A DNA stretch of 64,000 nucleotides from Sphingobacterium zeae. Its GTDB lineage: Bacteria; Bacteroidota; Bacteroidia; Sphingobacteriales; Sphingobacteriaceae. Position 1 is the first letter of the stretch. Each line of letters begins with the position of its first letter. Made by a program: the position numbers and the translations under genes. Of the stretch, positions 35,141-45,600 are shown piece by piece. Location: positions 4,216,001-4,280,000 of the forward strand of contig NZ_JAUTBA010000001.1 of NCBI RefSeq assembly GCF_030818895.1, in the 5' to 3' direction. The notes below the pieces were generated by a model. That model was not told where the DNA came from and searched no databases. It was given only the letters and a program-made list of their open reading frames with translations.

Positions 35141-35283
35141 TTATATTAGTTTTAAAAGCTAATTTTTTTAACTTTTCATAGTTTCGCTGTGATAAAACAA
35201 AATGGTTTTGTATTTTTACACGTTCGAATAAAATAATATTTCGAAGATTTCTGTATTGTACAATTTAATCTATTGCTGAGTAA

Positions 35284-38025
35284 ATGAGTGACGAAACAAA
35301 CTTCCCAAAGGAAGATAATCAAGACGACCTGGGATCAGGAAAAACAGAAAGCGGAAGTCAGACGATCCCTTTATCGGGTCTCTACGAAAACTGGTTTTTG
35401 GACTATGCCTCCTATGTTATCTTGGACAGAGCCGTACCCCATATTAATGACGGTTTAAAACCCGTACAACGTCGTATCCTCCATTCCCTAAAGGAAATGG
35501 ATGATGGCAGATATAATAAAGCTGCTAACGTCATCGGTAATACGATGAAATACCATCCTCACGGCGATGCTTCTATTGGCGATGCCATGGTACAACTGGG
35601 ACAAAAAGACCTTTTGATCGACTGTCAGGGGAATTGGGGCTTCCCAATTACGGGCGATTCTGCGGCGGCTCCTCGTTACATCGAGGGAAGATTATCTAAA
35701 TTTGCCAATGACGTGGTTTTTAACCCCGAAACAACGGAGTGGCAATTGAGTTACGATGGCCGTAATCGTGAACCTGTTACCTTACCGGTAAAATTCCCGC
35801 TATTGTTGGCTCAAGGAGCCGAAGGGATCGCCGTAGGACTGGCGACGAAGATCATGCCGCATAATTTCATTGAGCTTATCGACGGGTCAATTCAGGTATT
35901 AAATGGTGAACGTCCAAATATATTTCCAGACTTCCCTACTGGCGGTATGGCCGACGTCTCCAATTATAATGAAGGTCAACGTGGCGGTAAAATCCGTGTA
36001 CGGGCAAAGATTGAGGAACGCGACAAAAAGACGCTCGCAATTACAGAAATTCCCTTCGGAACCACCACCGGCGGTCTGATTGAAAGTGTCGTTACAGCCA
36101 ACGATAAAGGGAAGATTAAAATTAAAAAAATAGAGGACAATACCGCAGGCAATGTTGAGATCATTGTGCATTTAGCGCCCGGAATATCTCCGGATGTAAC
36201 GATCGATGCCCTGTACGCTTTTACAGCCTGTGAGGTCTCCATTTCACCAAATACCTGTGTGATCAAGGATGAAAAACCTCATTTTATGAGTGTCAATGAT
36301 ATTCTCATCGAGAATACCATAAACACTAAAAACCTATTGAAAAGAGAATTGGAGATTCGTTTGAACGATCTTCAAGAAAAAATATTCTTCAGTAGTCTAT
36401 TAAAAATATTTATCCAGGAAGGGATGTACAAACATCCGGATTACGAAAATGCAGGTGACTTCGATACCGTTGTGCAAGTTCTAAATCGCTTGTTTGAACC
36501 ATTCTTTGATCAATTTTATCGGGACATACGCCCCGAAGATTACAAGAAATTGATCGATAAACCCATGAGCAGTATTACACGTTTCGATGTTAAAAAATCG
36601 GACGAAATGATGAAGACGCTCGAAAATGAGATCAAAGAAGTCAAACGGCATTTACGTCAACTGACAGAATATGCCATTGCATGGTTCGAAAAGTTACGTG
36701 AAAAGTATAGTAAAGACCGTGAACGCAAAACCGAATTGCGCATATTCGACAAAGTAGAAGCTACCCAAGTTGCCTTGGCAAACACCAAACTCTATGTCAA
36801 TCGTGAAGAAGGATTTATTGGATCGGGCATGAAGAAAGATGAGTTTGTATGCGATTGTTCTGATATAGACGATATTATTGTATTCCGTGAGGACGGCAAA
36901 TACGTCGTCAGTAAAATCCAGGATAAAGTGTTTGTCGGAAAGGGAATTATCCACGTTGCTGTGTTCAAAAAAGGTGACGAGCGGACAATCTATAACGCCA
37001 TCTATAAAGAAGGTGAAACAGGCACCAGTTTTATCAAACGTTTCGCTGTGGTGGGCGTCACTCGGGATAAGGAATATGATGTATCCAAAGGTTCCAAAGG
37101 ATCTAAAATCCTGTATTTCACAGCCAATCCGAACGGTGAAGCTGAGGTAGTCAATATACAGCTTAAACCGCATACAAAATTGCGCAAGTTGAATTTTGAT
37201 ATGGACTTTGCCGAAATAGCGATCAAAGGCCGTGCTTCGCAAGGAAATATTGTATCCAAATACCCCGTCAAAAAAATTAGCTTTAAAAGCTCCGGTGTAT
37301 CCACATTGGCCGGACGAAAAATATGGTACGACACCATTATGAAACGGCTAAATGCTGATGAACGCGGTCAGTATTTGGGTGAGTTCGATGGCGATGATAA
37401 GATATTGATAGTACTATCGGACGGTAGCTACGAATTATCAAACTTTGATTTGAGCAACCACTTTGATGAGAAAATGATCCGCATCGAAAAATATTATCCA
37501 GACCACATCTATACTGTTATTCATCAGGATGGAAAAAGCGGAACATATTTTGTCAAACGTTTCAAATTTGATGATCAGCCTATTGGAAAGCGCATTTCCT
37601 TTATCAATGAAGACGCAGGTTCGAAATTGATCTTAATGAGTAATGCGACCGAACCTATCGTCAAATTGGATATTTTAAAAGGCAAATCCCAAACGGAAGA
37701 AACTCTTGATCAACCTTTGACTGAAATCATCGATGTAAAAGGGATAAAAGCACAAGGAAATCGTCTGTCGTTTCATACCGTAAAATCAGTTGTCCTCTTG
37801 ACTGCTGATGAAGATTTAAGTCAAAAAGAAAAAGCAACGGCGACTTCTGCAAATACTACTGCTGCAGCGCAAACAACTGACGCTGCTGTAGAAACAACAG
37901 CTACCGCAACAGCAACTCCTCAAAAAGGGGATGAGCCAACAGATAAAAATGATGATATCACCTTGGAAATAACCAATCCAAACGATATCCAAATCGACGA
38001 TAAAGGACAGATGGAAATGTTCTAA
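35284..38025 (+). CDS. parC: DNA topoisomerase IV subunit A (ParC/GyrA family)
   Basis: 913-residue type IIA topoisomerase breakage-reunion subunit. YASYVILDRAVPHINDGLKPVQRR at the start, the active-site Tyr in AAPRYIEGRL, and the HPHGDASIGDAM segment that corresponds to the quinolone region are present. The C-terminal part has several six-bladed-propeller-like repeats (ILYFTANPNGEAEVV, DKILIVLSDGSYELSNF). After about residue 835 comes an Ala/Thr-rich low-complexity tail. The position equal to GyrA Ser83 is Ala while Asp87 is kept. No parE is adjacent although the two genes often sit together. Assignment as ParC rather than GyrA rests on the Bacteroidota-type sequence and the missing GyrA-box. 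Confidence 0.88.
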   Translation: MSDETNFPKEDNQDDLGSGKTESGSQTIPLSGLYENWFLDYASYVILDRAVPHINDGLKPVQRRILHSLKEMDDGRYNKAANVIGNTMKYHPHGDASIGDAMVQLGQKDLLIDCQGNWGFPITGDSAAAPRYIEGRLSKFANDVVFNPETTEWQLSYDGRNREPVTLPVKFPLLLAQGAEGIAVGLATKIMPHNFIELIDGSIQVLNGERPNIFPDFPTGGMADVSNYNEGQRGGKIRVRAKIEERDKKTLAITEIPFGTTTGGLIESVVTANDKGKIKIKKIEDNTAGNVEIIVHLAPGISPDVTIDALYAFTACEVSISPNTCVIKDEKPHFMSVNDILIENTINTKNLLKRELEIRLNDLQEKIFFSSLLKIFIQEGMYKHPDYENAGDFDTVVQVLNRLFEPFFDQFYRDIRPEDYKKLIDKPMSSITRFDVKKSDEMMKTLENEIKEVKRHLRQLTEYAIAWFEKLREKYSKDRERKTELRIFDKVEATQVALANTKLYVNREEGFIGSGMKKDEFVCDCSDIDDIIVFREDGKYVVSKIQDKVFVGKGIIHVAVFKKGDERTIYNAIYKEGETGTSFIKRFAVVGVTRDKEYDVSKGSKGSKILYFTANPNGEAEVVNIQLKPHTKLRKLNFDMDFAEIAIKGRASQGNIVSKYPVKKISFKSSGVSTLAGRKIWYDTIMKRLNADERGQYLGEFDGDDKILIVLSDGSYELSNFDLSNHFDEKMIRIEKYYPDHIYTVIHQDGKSGTYFVKRFKFDDQPIGKRISFINEDAGSKLILMSNATEPIVKLDILKGKSQTEETLDQPLTEIIDVKGIKAQGNRLSFHTVKSVVLLTADEDLSQKEKATATSANTTAAAQTTDAAVETTATATATPQKGDEPTDKNDDITLEITNPNDIQIDDKGQMEMF

Positions 38026-38041
38026 ATTATATACTGTACGT

Positions 38042-38075
38042 AAAAAAGGCTCGAAGATCAGTTCGAGCCTTTTTT
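38042..38075. terminator. Terminator after parC
   Basis: A 14-bp stem AAAAAAGGCTCGAA / TTCGAGCCTTTTTT with a 6-base loop, about 17 bases after the parC stop. A and T runs on both sides would also allow it to serve msrA from the other strand. Confidence 0.85.
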
Positions 38076-38194
38076 ATGCTTATCAATTTTTTATCCTTTA
38101 CTGCTTTTGTACATTTGTGGGATATCTAAAACCTATTTTACAGTATTATTTCCACTTGAAACTTTTCCAGTTACGAGACTTTGCTGTGGTTTTT

Positions 38195-38710
38195 TTACGC
38201 TTTAAATTCGTTAAAGAATTTTTGAAGTTTCGGCGCAATGACAACCGAACAGAATGGATTTTCAGGGTGGGTGTTGAAATAATTGTGGTGATAATCCTCC
38301 GCAAGCCAAAATGTTGAAGCGGGCTCAACTGCAGTAACGATAGGATCTTCATACACGTCTTCACTGTCCAACTCATCAATGAAATTCTTTGCTAAGATCT
38401 CCTGTTCTTCGTTATGATAAAATACAACTGATCGATACTGTGTTCCCACATCGTTGCCCTGACGGTTTAATGTCGTTGGATTATGTGTCTTAAAGAATAT
38501 TTTCAACAGATCCTCGTAATTGACCAATTCCTCATCATATTCGAATTCTACAACCTCAACGTGATCCGTAGTACCGGTACAAACCTGCTCATAAGTAGGG
38601 TTATCTATGTGTCCGCCCATATATCCCGGCAAAACTGATGTCACTCCTTCGGTGTTTTGGAAAATAACTTCTGTACACCAAAAACATCCTCCTCCGAATG
38701 TTGCTTTCAT
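38195..38710 (-). CDS. msrA: Peptide methionine sulfoxide reductase MsrA
   Basis: 171 residues. Reduces S-methionine sulfoxide in proteins. The catalytic GCFWC motif (FGGGCFWCTEVIF, Cys9) opens the protein, and the substrate-pocket residues are in GYMGGHIDNPTYEQVCTGTTDHVEVVEFEYD. DVGTQYRSVVF, the conserved segment that includes the catalytic-site Asp/Gln/Tyr, is also present. There is no signal peptide, so the protein is cytoplasmic. No MsrB domain is fused. The gene stands alone after the parC terminator. Confidence 0.96.
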   Translation of the reverse strand: MKATFGGGCFWCTEVIFQNTEGVTSVLPGYMGGHIDNPTYEQVCTGTTDHVEVVEFEYDEELVNYEDLLKIFFKTHNPTTLNRQGNDVGTQYRSVVFYHNEEQEILAKNFIDELDSEDVYEDPIVTAVEPASTFWLAEDYHHNYFNTHPENPFCSVVIAPKLQKFFNEFKA

Positions 38711-38858
38711 ACTTTTTATATTATTGTGTATTTTAATTTAATTATTCAAACAGCCAGATGCTGATGATACAATGACTTCTCCTACTATCACTGCAAAATA
38801 AATGTCTACGTTATATGATCTCTGAACACTAAGATCTCATATTCAGACACGCCTCATC

Positions 38859-39899
38859 TTAATAGTAATGCTTTCCCTTGATGAGTAAATCTTGCTGTTC
38901 ACCGTCGCAAACTGCATAGGAAAAACCTTGTTGTAAAGCATATGCACCATATTCACCGTTTTTATTGATGGCTAAGAATCCAACTTGGATTTCTTTGGCA
39001 ATTGCAGGCTTTTTCTTCACGATACGCATAACAGCTTCCTTGCAGGCATCTTCAGGCGTATATCCCTGGCGCATCAACTCGACAACCAAAAAACTACCGA
39101 CATTGCGTATCACTTCTTCACCCACTCCGGTAGATGTGGCCCCGCCAACTTCATTATCAACATAGAGCCCAGCACCAATAATCGGGCTATCTCCCACGCG
39201 TCCATGCATTTTGAACGCCATGCCACTTGTGGTACAAGCGCCAGATATATTCCCGCTGGAATCCAATGCCAACATCCCGATCGTATCGTGGTTATACTGG
39301 TTGCCAGGCAAGCGCTCCGCTGCAAAAGACTGGTTTTCGATATTGGCTACCGGCTTGTATTTCTTCTCTTTTAACCACTCCTTCCAAGCTTTTTCACCTT
39401 CTGGAGTCAATAGATTTTCTTCTTTAAAACCATTTTCCAAAGCAAATTGCAACGCACCCTCGCCGACAAGCATCACATGCGGTGTTTTTTCCATAACCAA
39501 GCGTGCGACAGATATTGGATGTCCAATTTTTTCCATTCCGGCAACAGCGCCACAATTTCCGTCCGAATCCATGATGCAGGCATCAAGTGAGACATGCCCA
39601 TCGCGATCGGGATAGCCCCCCTTACCAACGGTCATATTTTTCAGATCGGCTTCGGGCACACGGACGCCTTGTTCTACGGCATCTAATGCCTTCCCTCCCT
39701 TTGACAATATTTCCCAAGCGGCTTTATTTGCTGCAATGCCGAAATCCCACGTGGAAATAACGATAGGATATTTTTTCAAATTGCCATTTGCTGCACCCGT
39801 CAATCCTTTTGCATCAAATGCTGTCAAGGCCCCCATTGTCGTAGCAGCCATCAAACCTTGCTTAATAAAATTACGTCTTGAACTCATTTTCTTATTCAT
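38859..39899 (-). CDS. Glycosylasparaginase (N4-(beta-N-acetylglucosaminyl)-L-asparaginase), exported
   Basis: 346-residue Ntn-hydrolase. MNKKMSSRRNFIKQGLMAATTMGALTAF is a Tat-type signal (SRRNFIK), so the enzyme acts outside the cytoplasm. The autoproteolytic nucleophile is the Thr in NYHDTIGMLAL, as in the Flavobacterium enzyme. Substrate-site GRVGDSPIIGAGLYVDNEVGGATSTG is conserved. It cleaves the GlcNAc-Asn bond left after N-glycan removal. It starts about 390 bases from, and divergent to, the NlpC/P60 gene of the murein locus; a shared role is not evident. Either ATG (codon 1 or 5) could start the protein. Confidence 0.93.
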   Translation of the reverse strand: MNKKMSSRRNFIKQGLMAATTMGALTAFDAKGLTGAANGNLKKYPIVISTWDFGIAANKAAWEILSKGGKALDAVEQGVRVPEADLKNMTVGKGGYPDRDGHVSLDACIMDSDGNCGAVAGMEKIGHPISVARLVMEKTPHVMLVGEGALQFALENGFKEENLLTPEGEKAWKEWLKEKKYKPVANIENQSFAAERLPGNQYNHDTIGMLALDSSGNISGACTTSGMAFKMHGRVGDSPIIGAGLYVDNEVGGATSTGVGEEVIRNVGSFLVVELMRQGYTPEDACKEAVMRIVKKKPAIAKEIQVGFLAINKNGEYGAYALQQGFSYAVCDGEQQDLLIKGKHYY

Positions 39900-40289
39900 C
39901 TTTTATATAAAATCTTGGTTTAACCTTGCAGCAACACAATTGCTGAAAGCTGATTTTAGCCTCCTAATAAAACAAATCTCCCATTGGATGCATCTGACCA
40001 CGTATACTTTCGCTGCATTATACCCATCCAAAATAGCCTCAATCCACTTAATCAACTTACGTTGCAGAACAGGGTTTCGCATTTTAAAGGCATCAAACCA
40101 ATCTAGAACCTATGATTTCACAATCAATAAGCAATATTACAAAATGGTTTTAGCAATTAGATACTTTTATTAAAATTAAACCCACTCATTCGTTTTTTAG
40201 CAACATAACATCAAAATCACTCAAAAATCGACAATAAAAATTGCCTTATATTACGAATTAATCCTATCTTTAAAAACAAACTAATTCGC
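39900..40289. other. Divergent intergenic region before the murein-peptide locus
   Basis: 390 AT-rich bases. The plus strand has TTG at 40241-40243, a 21-base spacer and TATCTTTA at 40265-40272, a near-consensus promoter for the NlpC/P60 gene 18 bases further on. A 58-codon minus-strand frame that starts MRNPVLQRKLIKWIEAILDG has no supporting features and is not called a gene. Confidence 0.4.
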
Positions 40290-41516
40290 ATGAAAAACAC
40301 CCTAAAATTCACTATTTTAGCTTATGCATCCCTCGTAGGCATTGGCAGCAGCGCTGCACAACAGCTAGATTCCACTACGTATTTCAAGGTTAAAGAGTTG
40401 CAAGAAAACGTAAAAAGTCAATTTGCTCCTGATAAAAGAACCAAAATCGTGGCCATCCAAAAAGCGGATGTCGTACAAAATCAATATGTGATTGAAACAA
40501 CCGAGAAAGATGCTCAATTCGTTTTGGAAAAAAAAGCAAAAGAAATAGCGGCTAATATTCAGGTACAGCTTCTTCCTGACGCCAGTGTAGGCGAAAAAAC
40601 TACTGGAGTGATTCGGCTGTCCGTTGCAAATATGCGGACATTTCCAGATAATGCGGCGGAGTTAACGAGCCAGGTTTTATTGGGCACGCAGGTGGATCTT
40701 CTGCAGAAAAAAAGTGGAGACTATCGTGTCCGCACACCCGACGGTTATATTGCGTGGGTACCGGCCTCGTCCATTGAAGTGATGGACAACATTGCATTGG
40801 ACAATTGGCGGCAAGCAGAAAAAGTTATCTATACAGCAGAATTCGGAAAATCATATTCCGAACCAAATGAAAAGAGCCAGCGCGTTTCTGACCTGGTGTA
40901 TGGTGACATCCTGCAATTAAAAGGGCAGAAAGGTAATTTTTATCAGATCGCCTATCCCGATGGACGTTTGGGCTATATTAAAAAGTCAGAAAGCCTGACG
41001 CTAAAAGATTGGTTTAAAACGCGCAATCCGACAGCAGAAAATATTATCGCCAGTGCGAAAACCATGTTGGGTCTTCCCTATTTATGGGGTGGAACTTCGG
41101 TAAAAGGTGTCGACTGCAGTGGTTTTACCAAAACCAGCTTCTTTATGAACGGCTTTGTGATACCGAGAGATGCATCGCAACAAGTTCTCGCCGGAGAAAA
41201 AATTGATATTTTAGATGAAGAAGGACATTTTGACCCTGAGAAAGCACTTAAAAACTTAAAACCGGCCGACTTACTGTTTTTTGCGGCAGGCAAAAATAAC
41301 AATCCAAATGCTCGGGTAACCCATGTGGCGCTTTATATGGGTAATGGCACTTTTATTCACGCAGCAGGTTTGGTTCGGATCAATAGCATGCTCAAGGACG
41401 CCTCCAACTACGATGATTTCCAAACCCGTACTGTCGTTGCTGCACGCCGTTACCTCGGCACCAATGATAGCGCTATACAAAAAATCGCTGAAAGCAATTA
41501 TTACAACAACAAATAA
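40290..41516 (+). CDS. SH3-NlpC/P60 murein peptidase (YkfC-like)
   Basis: 408 residues with a signal peptide (MKNTLKFTILAYASLVGIGSSAAQ). Two bacterial SH3 domains (about residues 105-165 and 185-235) come first. The C-terminal NlpC/P60 domain has Cys276 (VDCSGFT), His345 (THVALYMG) and the His357 region (FIHAAGLVRI). The layout matches the gamma-D-glutamyl-diamino-acid endopeptidases of the YkfC type, which cut murein peptides after L-Ala-D-Glu. It lies 7 bases before the epimerase gene, exactly the pairing needed to use the released dipeptide. It is likely periplasmic. Confidence 0.9.
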   Translation: MKNTLKFTILAYASLVGIGSSAAQQLDSTTYFKVKELQENVKSQFAPDKRTKIVAIQKADVVQNQYVIETTEKDAQFVLEKKAKEIAANIQVQLLPDASVGEKTTGVIRLSVANMRTFPDNAAELTSQVLLGTQVDLLQKKSGDYRVRTPDGYIAWVPASSIEVMDNIALDNWRQAEKVIYTAEFGKSYSEPNEKSQRVSDLVYGDILQLKGQKGNFYQIAYPDGRLGYIKKSESLTLKDWFKTRNPTAENIIASAKTMLGLPYLWGGTSVKGVDCSGFTKTSFFMNGFVIPRDASQQVLAGEKIDILDEEGHFDPEKALKNLKPADLLFFAAGKNNNPNARVTHVALYMGNGTFIHAAGLVRINSMLKDASNYDDFQTRTVVAARRYLGTNDSAIQKIAESNYYNNK

Positions 41517-41523
41517 GATAACG

Positions 41524-42580
41524 ATGAGCAACCAATCTCAATGGATCAATAAAGATTTTGGAGCCTTTAAATTAAGATTCCGCCCGTATACACTAACGCT
41601 CAACCATGTCTTTACGGTCGCTTCTTTCAGCAGAAGCACTACACCCATTGTATTGACCGAGTTAGAATATGATGGGATTATAGGTTATGGTGAGGCAAGT
41701 ATGCCCCCTTATCTTGGCGAATCGCAAGAAAGTGTCCTATCGTTCCTCAATCAGATCGATCTGACAGGGTTCAATTCTCCTTTTCAAACCGAAGATATTT
41801 TACATTATATCGATCAGATTGCGTTGAAAAATACAGCTGCAAAGGCCGCAATTGATATCGCCCTGCATGATGTCCTTGGAAAAATCATGAATCAACCTTA
41901 TTATAAGATATGGGGACTAAATCCGGATCGTATTCCTCCGACATCGTATACAATAGGCATTGATTCCGAACAAATGATACGGAAAAAAGTAGCCGAAGCT
42001 GATCAGTTTTAAAATTTTAAAAGTAAAGCTTGGGCTAGATACTGACAAAATGATTATTGATACCATCCGGCAGGTGACAGACCGCCCGCTGTGCGCGGAC
42101 GTCAATCAAGGTTGGAAAACGCGCGAGGAGGCTTTGGAGATGGCGCACTGGCTTGCAGAAAGAAACGTTTCCTTCTTAGAGCAGCCCATGCCCAAGGAAC
42201 AGATAGATGACAATGCCTGGTTAACCGAAAACAGCCCAATACCAACAATTGCCGATGAAGGATGTCAACGACTTGTAGATGTTCCTGCATTAAAGGGTGT
42301 GTATTCAGGAATTAATATCAAATTGATGAAATGTACTGGCATGCGGGAGGCCAAACGTATGGCCGAGCTTGCCCATTCTTTGGAAATGAAAGTGATGATC
42401 GGCTGTATGACCGAGACATCCTGTGCCATCAGTGCCGCGGCACAACTTGCCCCCCTATCGGACTGGGCAGACTTAGACGGCGCATTATTGATTGGAAATG
42501 ATGTTTACGACGGCATGACCGTTGTACATGGCAACTGCATTCTTCCGGACCGTCCAGGGATTGGAATTGTAAAAAAATAA
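41524..42580 (+). pseudogene. L-Ala-D/L-Glu (dipeptide) epimerase, interrupted by a +1 frameshift
   Basis: An enolase-superfamily epimerase in two frames. The first part (41524-42012, MSNQSQWINKDFGAFKLRFRPYTLTLNHVF to AEADQF) stops at TAA. The second part continues as KILKVKLGLDTDKMIIDTIRQVTDRPLCADVNQGW to the stop at 42580. The joint reads CAGTTTTAAAATTTTAAAA at about 42004. Removing one T of the run TTTT restores the DQFKILKVKLG segment, which carries the catalytic KxK lysines. The other metal and acid residues (DVNQGW, LEQP, ADEGC) are intact. It is either a recent inactivating indel or a sequencing error in a homopolymer; everything else argues for a gene under selection. Confidence 0.88.
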
Positions 42581-42588
42581 GATTATAT

Positions 42589-42627
42589 TCAGTGCAATGT
42601 TTTTTCTTAAAGAAAATATTGCACTGA
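42589..42627 (+). other. Stem-loop between the epimerase gene and susC
   Basis: Arms TCAGTGCAAT (42589-42598) and ATTGCACTGA (42618-42627) pair perfectly, and inside them TTTTCTT and AAGAAAA form a second stem. No T-run follows, so it is not a typical terminator. It could slow readthrough or stabilise the ends of processed mRNA between enzyme and transporter genes. Confidence 0.55.
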
Positions 42628-42699
42628 TTGCTATCGCAGTTTGACCAACGCTCGAAAGCACCAAAATATTAAAAACTAAACTAATCAATTCAAACTTTT

Positions 42700-45600
42700 A
42701 TGAAACAACATGTGCTCACAACGTTGTGTCTCATAGCCTGTAGTTCGATGCAGTCTTTATATGCACAACAGATCCAAATTGCCGGTAAAATTACGGACAG
42801 TAATGGAAAACCAGTTAGCGGAGTTACAATAACTGTAAAAAGCGCTAGCCAAGGAACCTCAACAAATGAAAACGGCCTGTTTACCTTAACCACAAACGCC
42901 AATTCGATATTAAGTATATCTGCTGTTGGCTATAGCCCACAAGAAATTCAGGTCAATGGACGCAAAACGATCAACATCACCTTAGCCAGTAATGAGCAAG
43001 CCCTGGATGAAGTTATGGTTGTGGCTTATGGTACTGCAAAAAAAAGTACCTATACGGGTTCCGCTGCTACTGTGAAAGCGAAAGATATCGATAATGTACC
43101 AGTCACTTCATTCGAAGGGGCTCTCAGTGGACGTGTTGCCGGACTTACGGTATCGACTCCCTCTGGCCAGGCTGGATCTACACCAAGTATTCGTATTCGG
43201 GGTATTGGCTCGATGAATGCCTCCAATGAACCGCTATATGTCATTGACGGAGTACCGGCGAATTCCGGATCCGGAGGACAGATGGGCGATTACATCTACA
43301 CCTCCAATAATGTCATGGGCAATTTAAATCCCGATGATATTGAAACCATCACGGTATTAAAAGATGCGGCAGCATCCTCTTTGTATGGTTCAAGGGCAGC
43401 AAATGGGGTGATCTTAATTACGACAAAAAAGGGAAAAGCTGGCAAACCGACGGTAAATTTCAAGACATCCCTTGGCTTTACGCCAACTTGGGCGACAGAT
43501 AACTACGAACCTGCCTCGCCACAGGACCAAGTGAATATGTTGTACCAGATCTTTTACGACTACCGCGCCTCAAACGGAAAAACTGAAGCGGAGGCCAATA
43601 CCTATGCTTTAACGCAGCTGAATAATAAATTCAACAAACACGGTTATCGCTTCGAAACAAACGGTAATGGTCGATACGATAATGTAAACATCCTCGGAAT
43701 GACCGATGGTATCGAAAATAGGGAAGGTAAATATTACGATTGGGACAAAGCACTATTCCGTACCGGAATTTTTCAAGACAATAACCTTTCGCTTTCTGGC
43801 GGAACTGATGCAACAAAGTACTTCTCCTCCATAGGTTATACCACCGATAAAAGCAGAATTAGAGTCAATGATTTCGAACGTATATCCGGCCGTCTTAACC
43901 TCACGCAAAAGATTGTAGACAACCTCGAATTTGGCACCAATATCAACATTGGACACAACAAGAAAAAAGGTTTTAATGACACTAGAAATACAGGTTCCAA
44001 TTACTTCCTCCAATCCAGAAATCTTTTGTGGCCTTTGTATTGGCCGACAAACTATAAGACTGGAGAAGATTGGACCGATAGATACGGTAGTTATGCGTAT
44101 AACGCCGATTATTATGATAAACAATGGAACAACAGTTCCAAAACAAACAAATTGGGTGTCATTAGCAATTTGACTTGGAGTATCCTTCCGAGCTTAATCG
44201 CCAAAACGGTATTCTCTTATGACTACACAGACATGAAAGACTACCTCTATTATAGTGCTAAACATTTCAATGGGGTTAGTGATGGTGGAGTTGTCAATCA
44301 GTTTAATACCAATATGCTGAAATTGGTGAGTTCAAACACGATCAATTACAGTAAGTCCTTCGATAAGCACAGCCTGAACTTACTAGCTGGATTTGAGGCC
44401 GAAAAAAATAAAACAGATTTTATGCGCACAACAGGAAGAGGTCTGGGCTCTGCGGAACTTCCTTACATTTCCTCTGCGGGTAAGTTTGAGGCCAATGCGT
44501 ATAGTTGGGGTTATAATCTGATGTCGTTTCTCGGAAGAGCAGAATACAACTATGACAATGCGTATTTTCTTGCCGCTTCCTACCGTCGCGATGGCTCTTC
44601 CAAATTGGGACCTAAAAACCGATGGGGAGATTTTTGGTCGATATCAGGTGCCTATAGTTTAAAAAATCTTCCATCGCTTAAAGAAAACGAAGCAATCAGC
44701 ACACTCCGTCTTAAAGCATCCTACGGTGTGAATGGAACATTACCAACCGATAATTTTGGATGGAGAAGACTTATATCCTTCAACAACTTCAATTACAAAG
44801 GTCAGCCTGGTGGAAATTTGGTATCGAATCCGGACCCCGATATCACCTGGGAAACATCGTATACCACAAATGCTGGCCTAGAATTTGGCTTTCTGCAAAA
44901 TAGGATCACAGGATCGGTAGAATACTTTAATAGAACTTCTAAAAACCTATTGCAGGACGTACCCACATCACAAACAACCGGCTTTAGTACAGTATTGAGA
45001 AATGTAGGCCAAATCAACAATAGAGGCCTAGAAATTGAACTGACCGGCGATATCCTTAAAAAGGAAAATTTCAGATGGAGTGCCAATGTAAATGCTGCAT
45101 TTGTTACCTCTAAAGTTCAAAAACTAAACGATAATCAAGATATCATTTGGTATGATCCGACAGGATCAGTTGGAAATGACACAAAAGGAAGTGGGGACGT
45201 GAGAGCGCAATTCATTTATCAACAAGGACAATCCACTTTAGCCTTTTACGGCTACGAATGGGCTGGTGTAGATCAAAAAAATGGTAGAAACGTTTATTAT
45301 ACCAACAATAATAAAACAGGAGAGGATATTTTTGACTACAATGGACGGAAGGCGACCTATGATTTTGATCAGGCAAGCTATACGATTATTGGCAACGGTG
45401 TTCCAAAAGTGAGTGGTGGTCTAAATACAGATTTCGAGTATAAAAATTTCAATTTAGGCTTCAATTTCATTTATAAAATTGGTGGAAAACTTTATGATGG
45501 CGCATTCAAGGATGTCGCTGACGATGGTTATTACTGGGAACGAATTCGTTCTGAATACGCATTTGAGCACATGTGGACAGACAATAATACGGCAGGAACA

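Noticed and set aside
36694..37242. A 182-codon open frame on the minus strand inside parC
   Set aside because: It lies wholly opposite a well-conserved coding region, has no family features, and is rich in Phe/Ile/Tyr as expected for antisense of Lys/Glu/Asp-rich protein.
41323..42012. Longer version of the epimerase frame starting inside the NlpC/P60 gene
   Set aside because: The upstream part overlaps the C-terminus of the peptidase in another frame. The conserved N-terminus of the epimerase starts at 41524.
43753..44124. A 123-codon minus-strand open frame inside the susC gene
   Set aside because: Antisense shadow of the barrel domain; no start signals and no recognisable motif.
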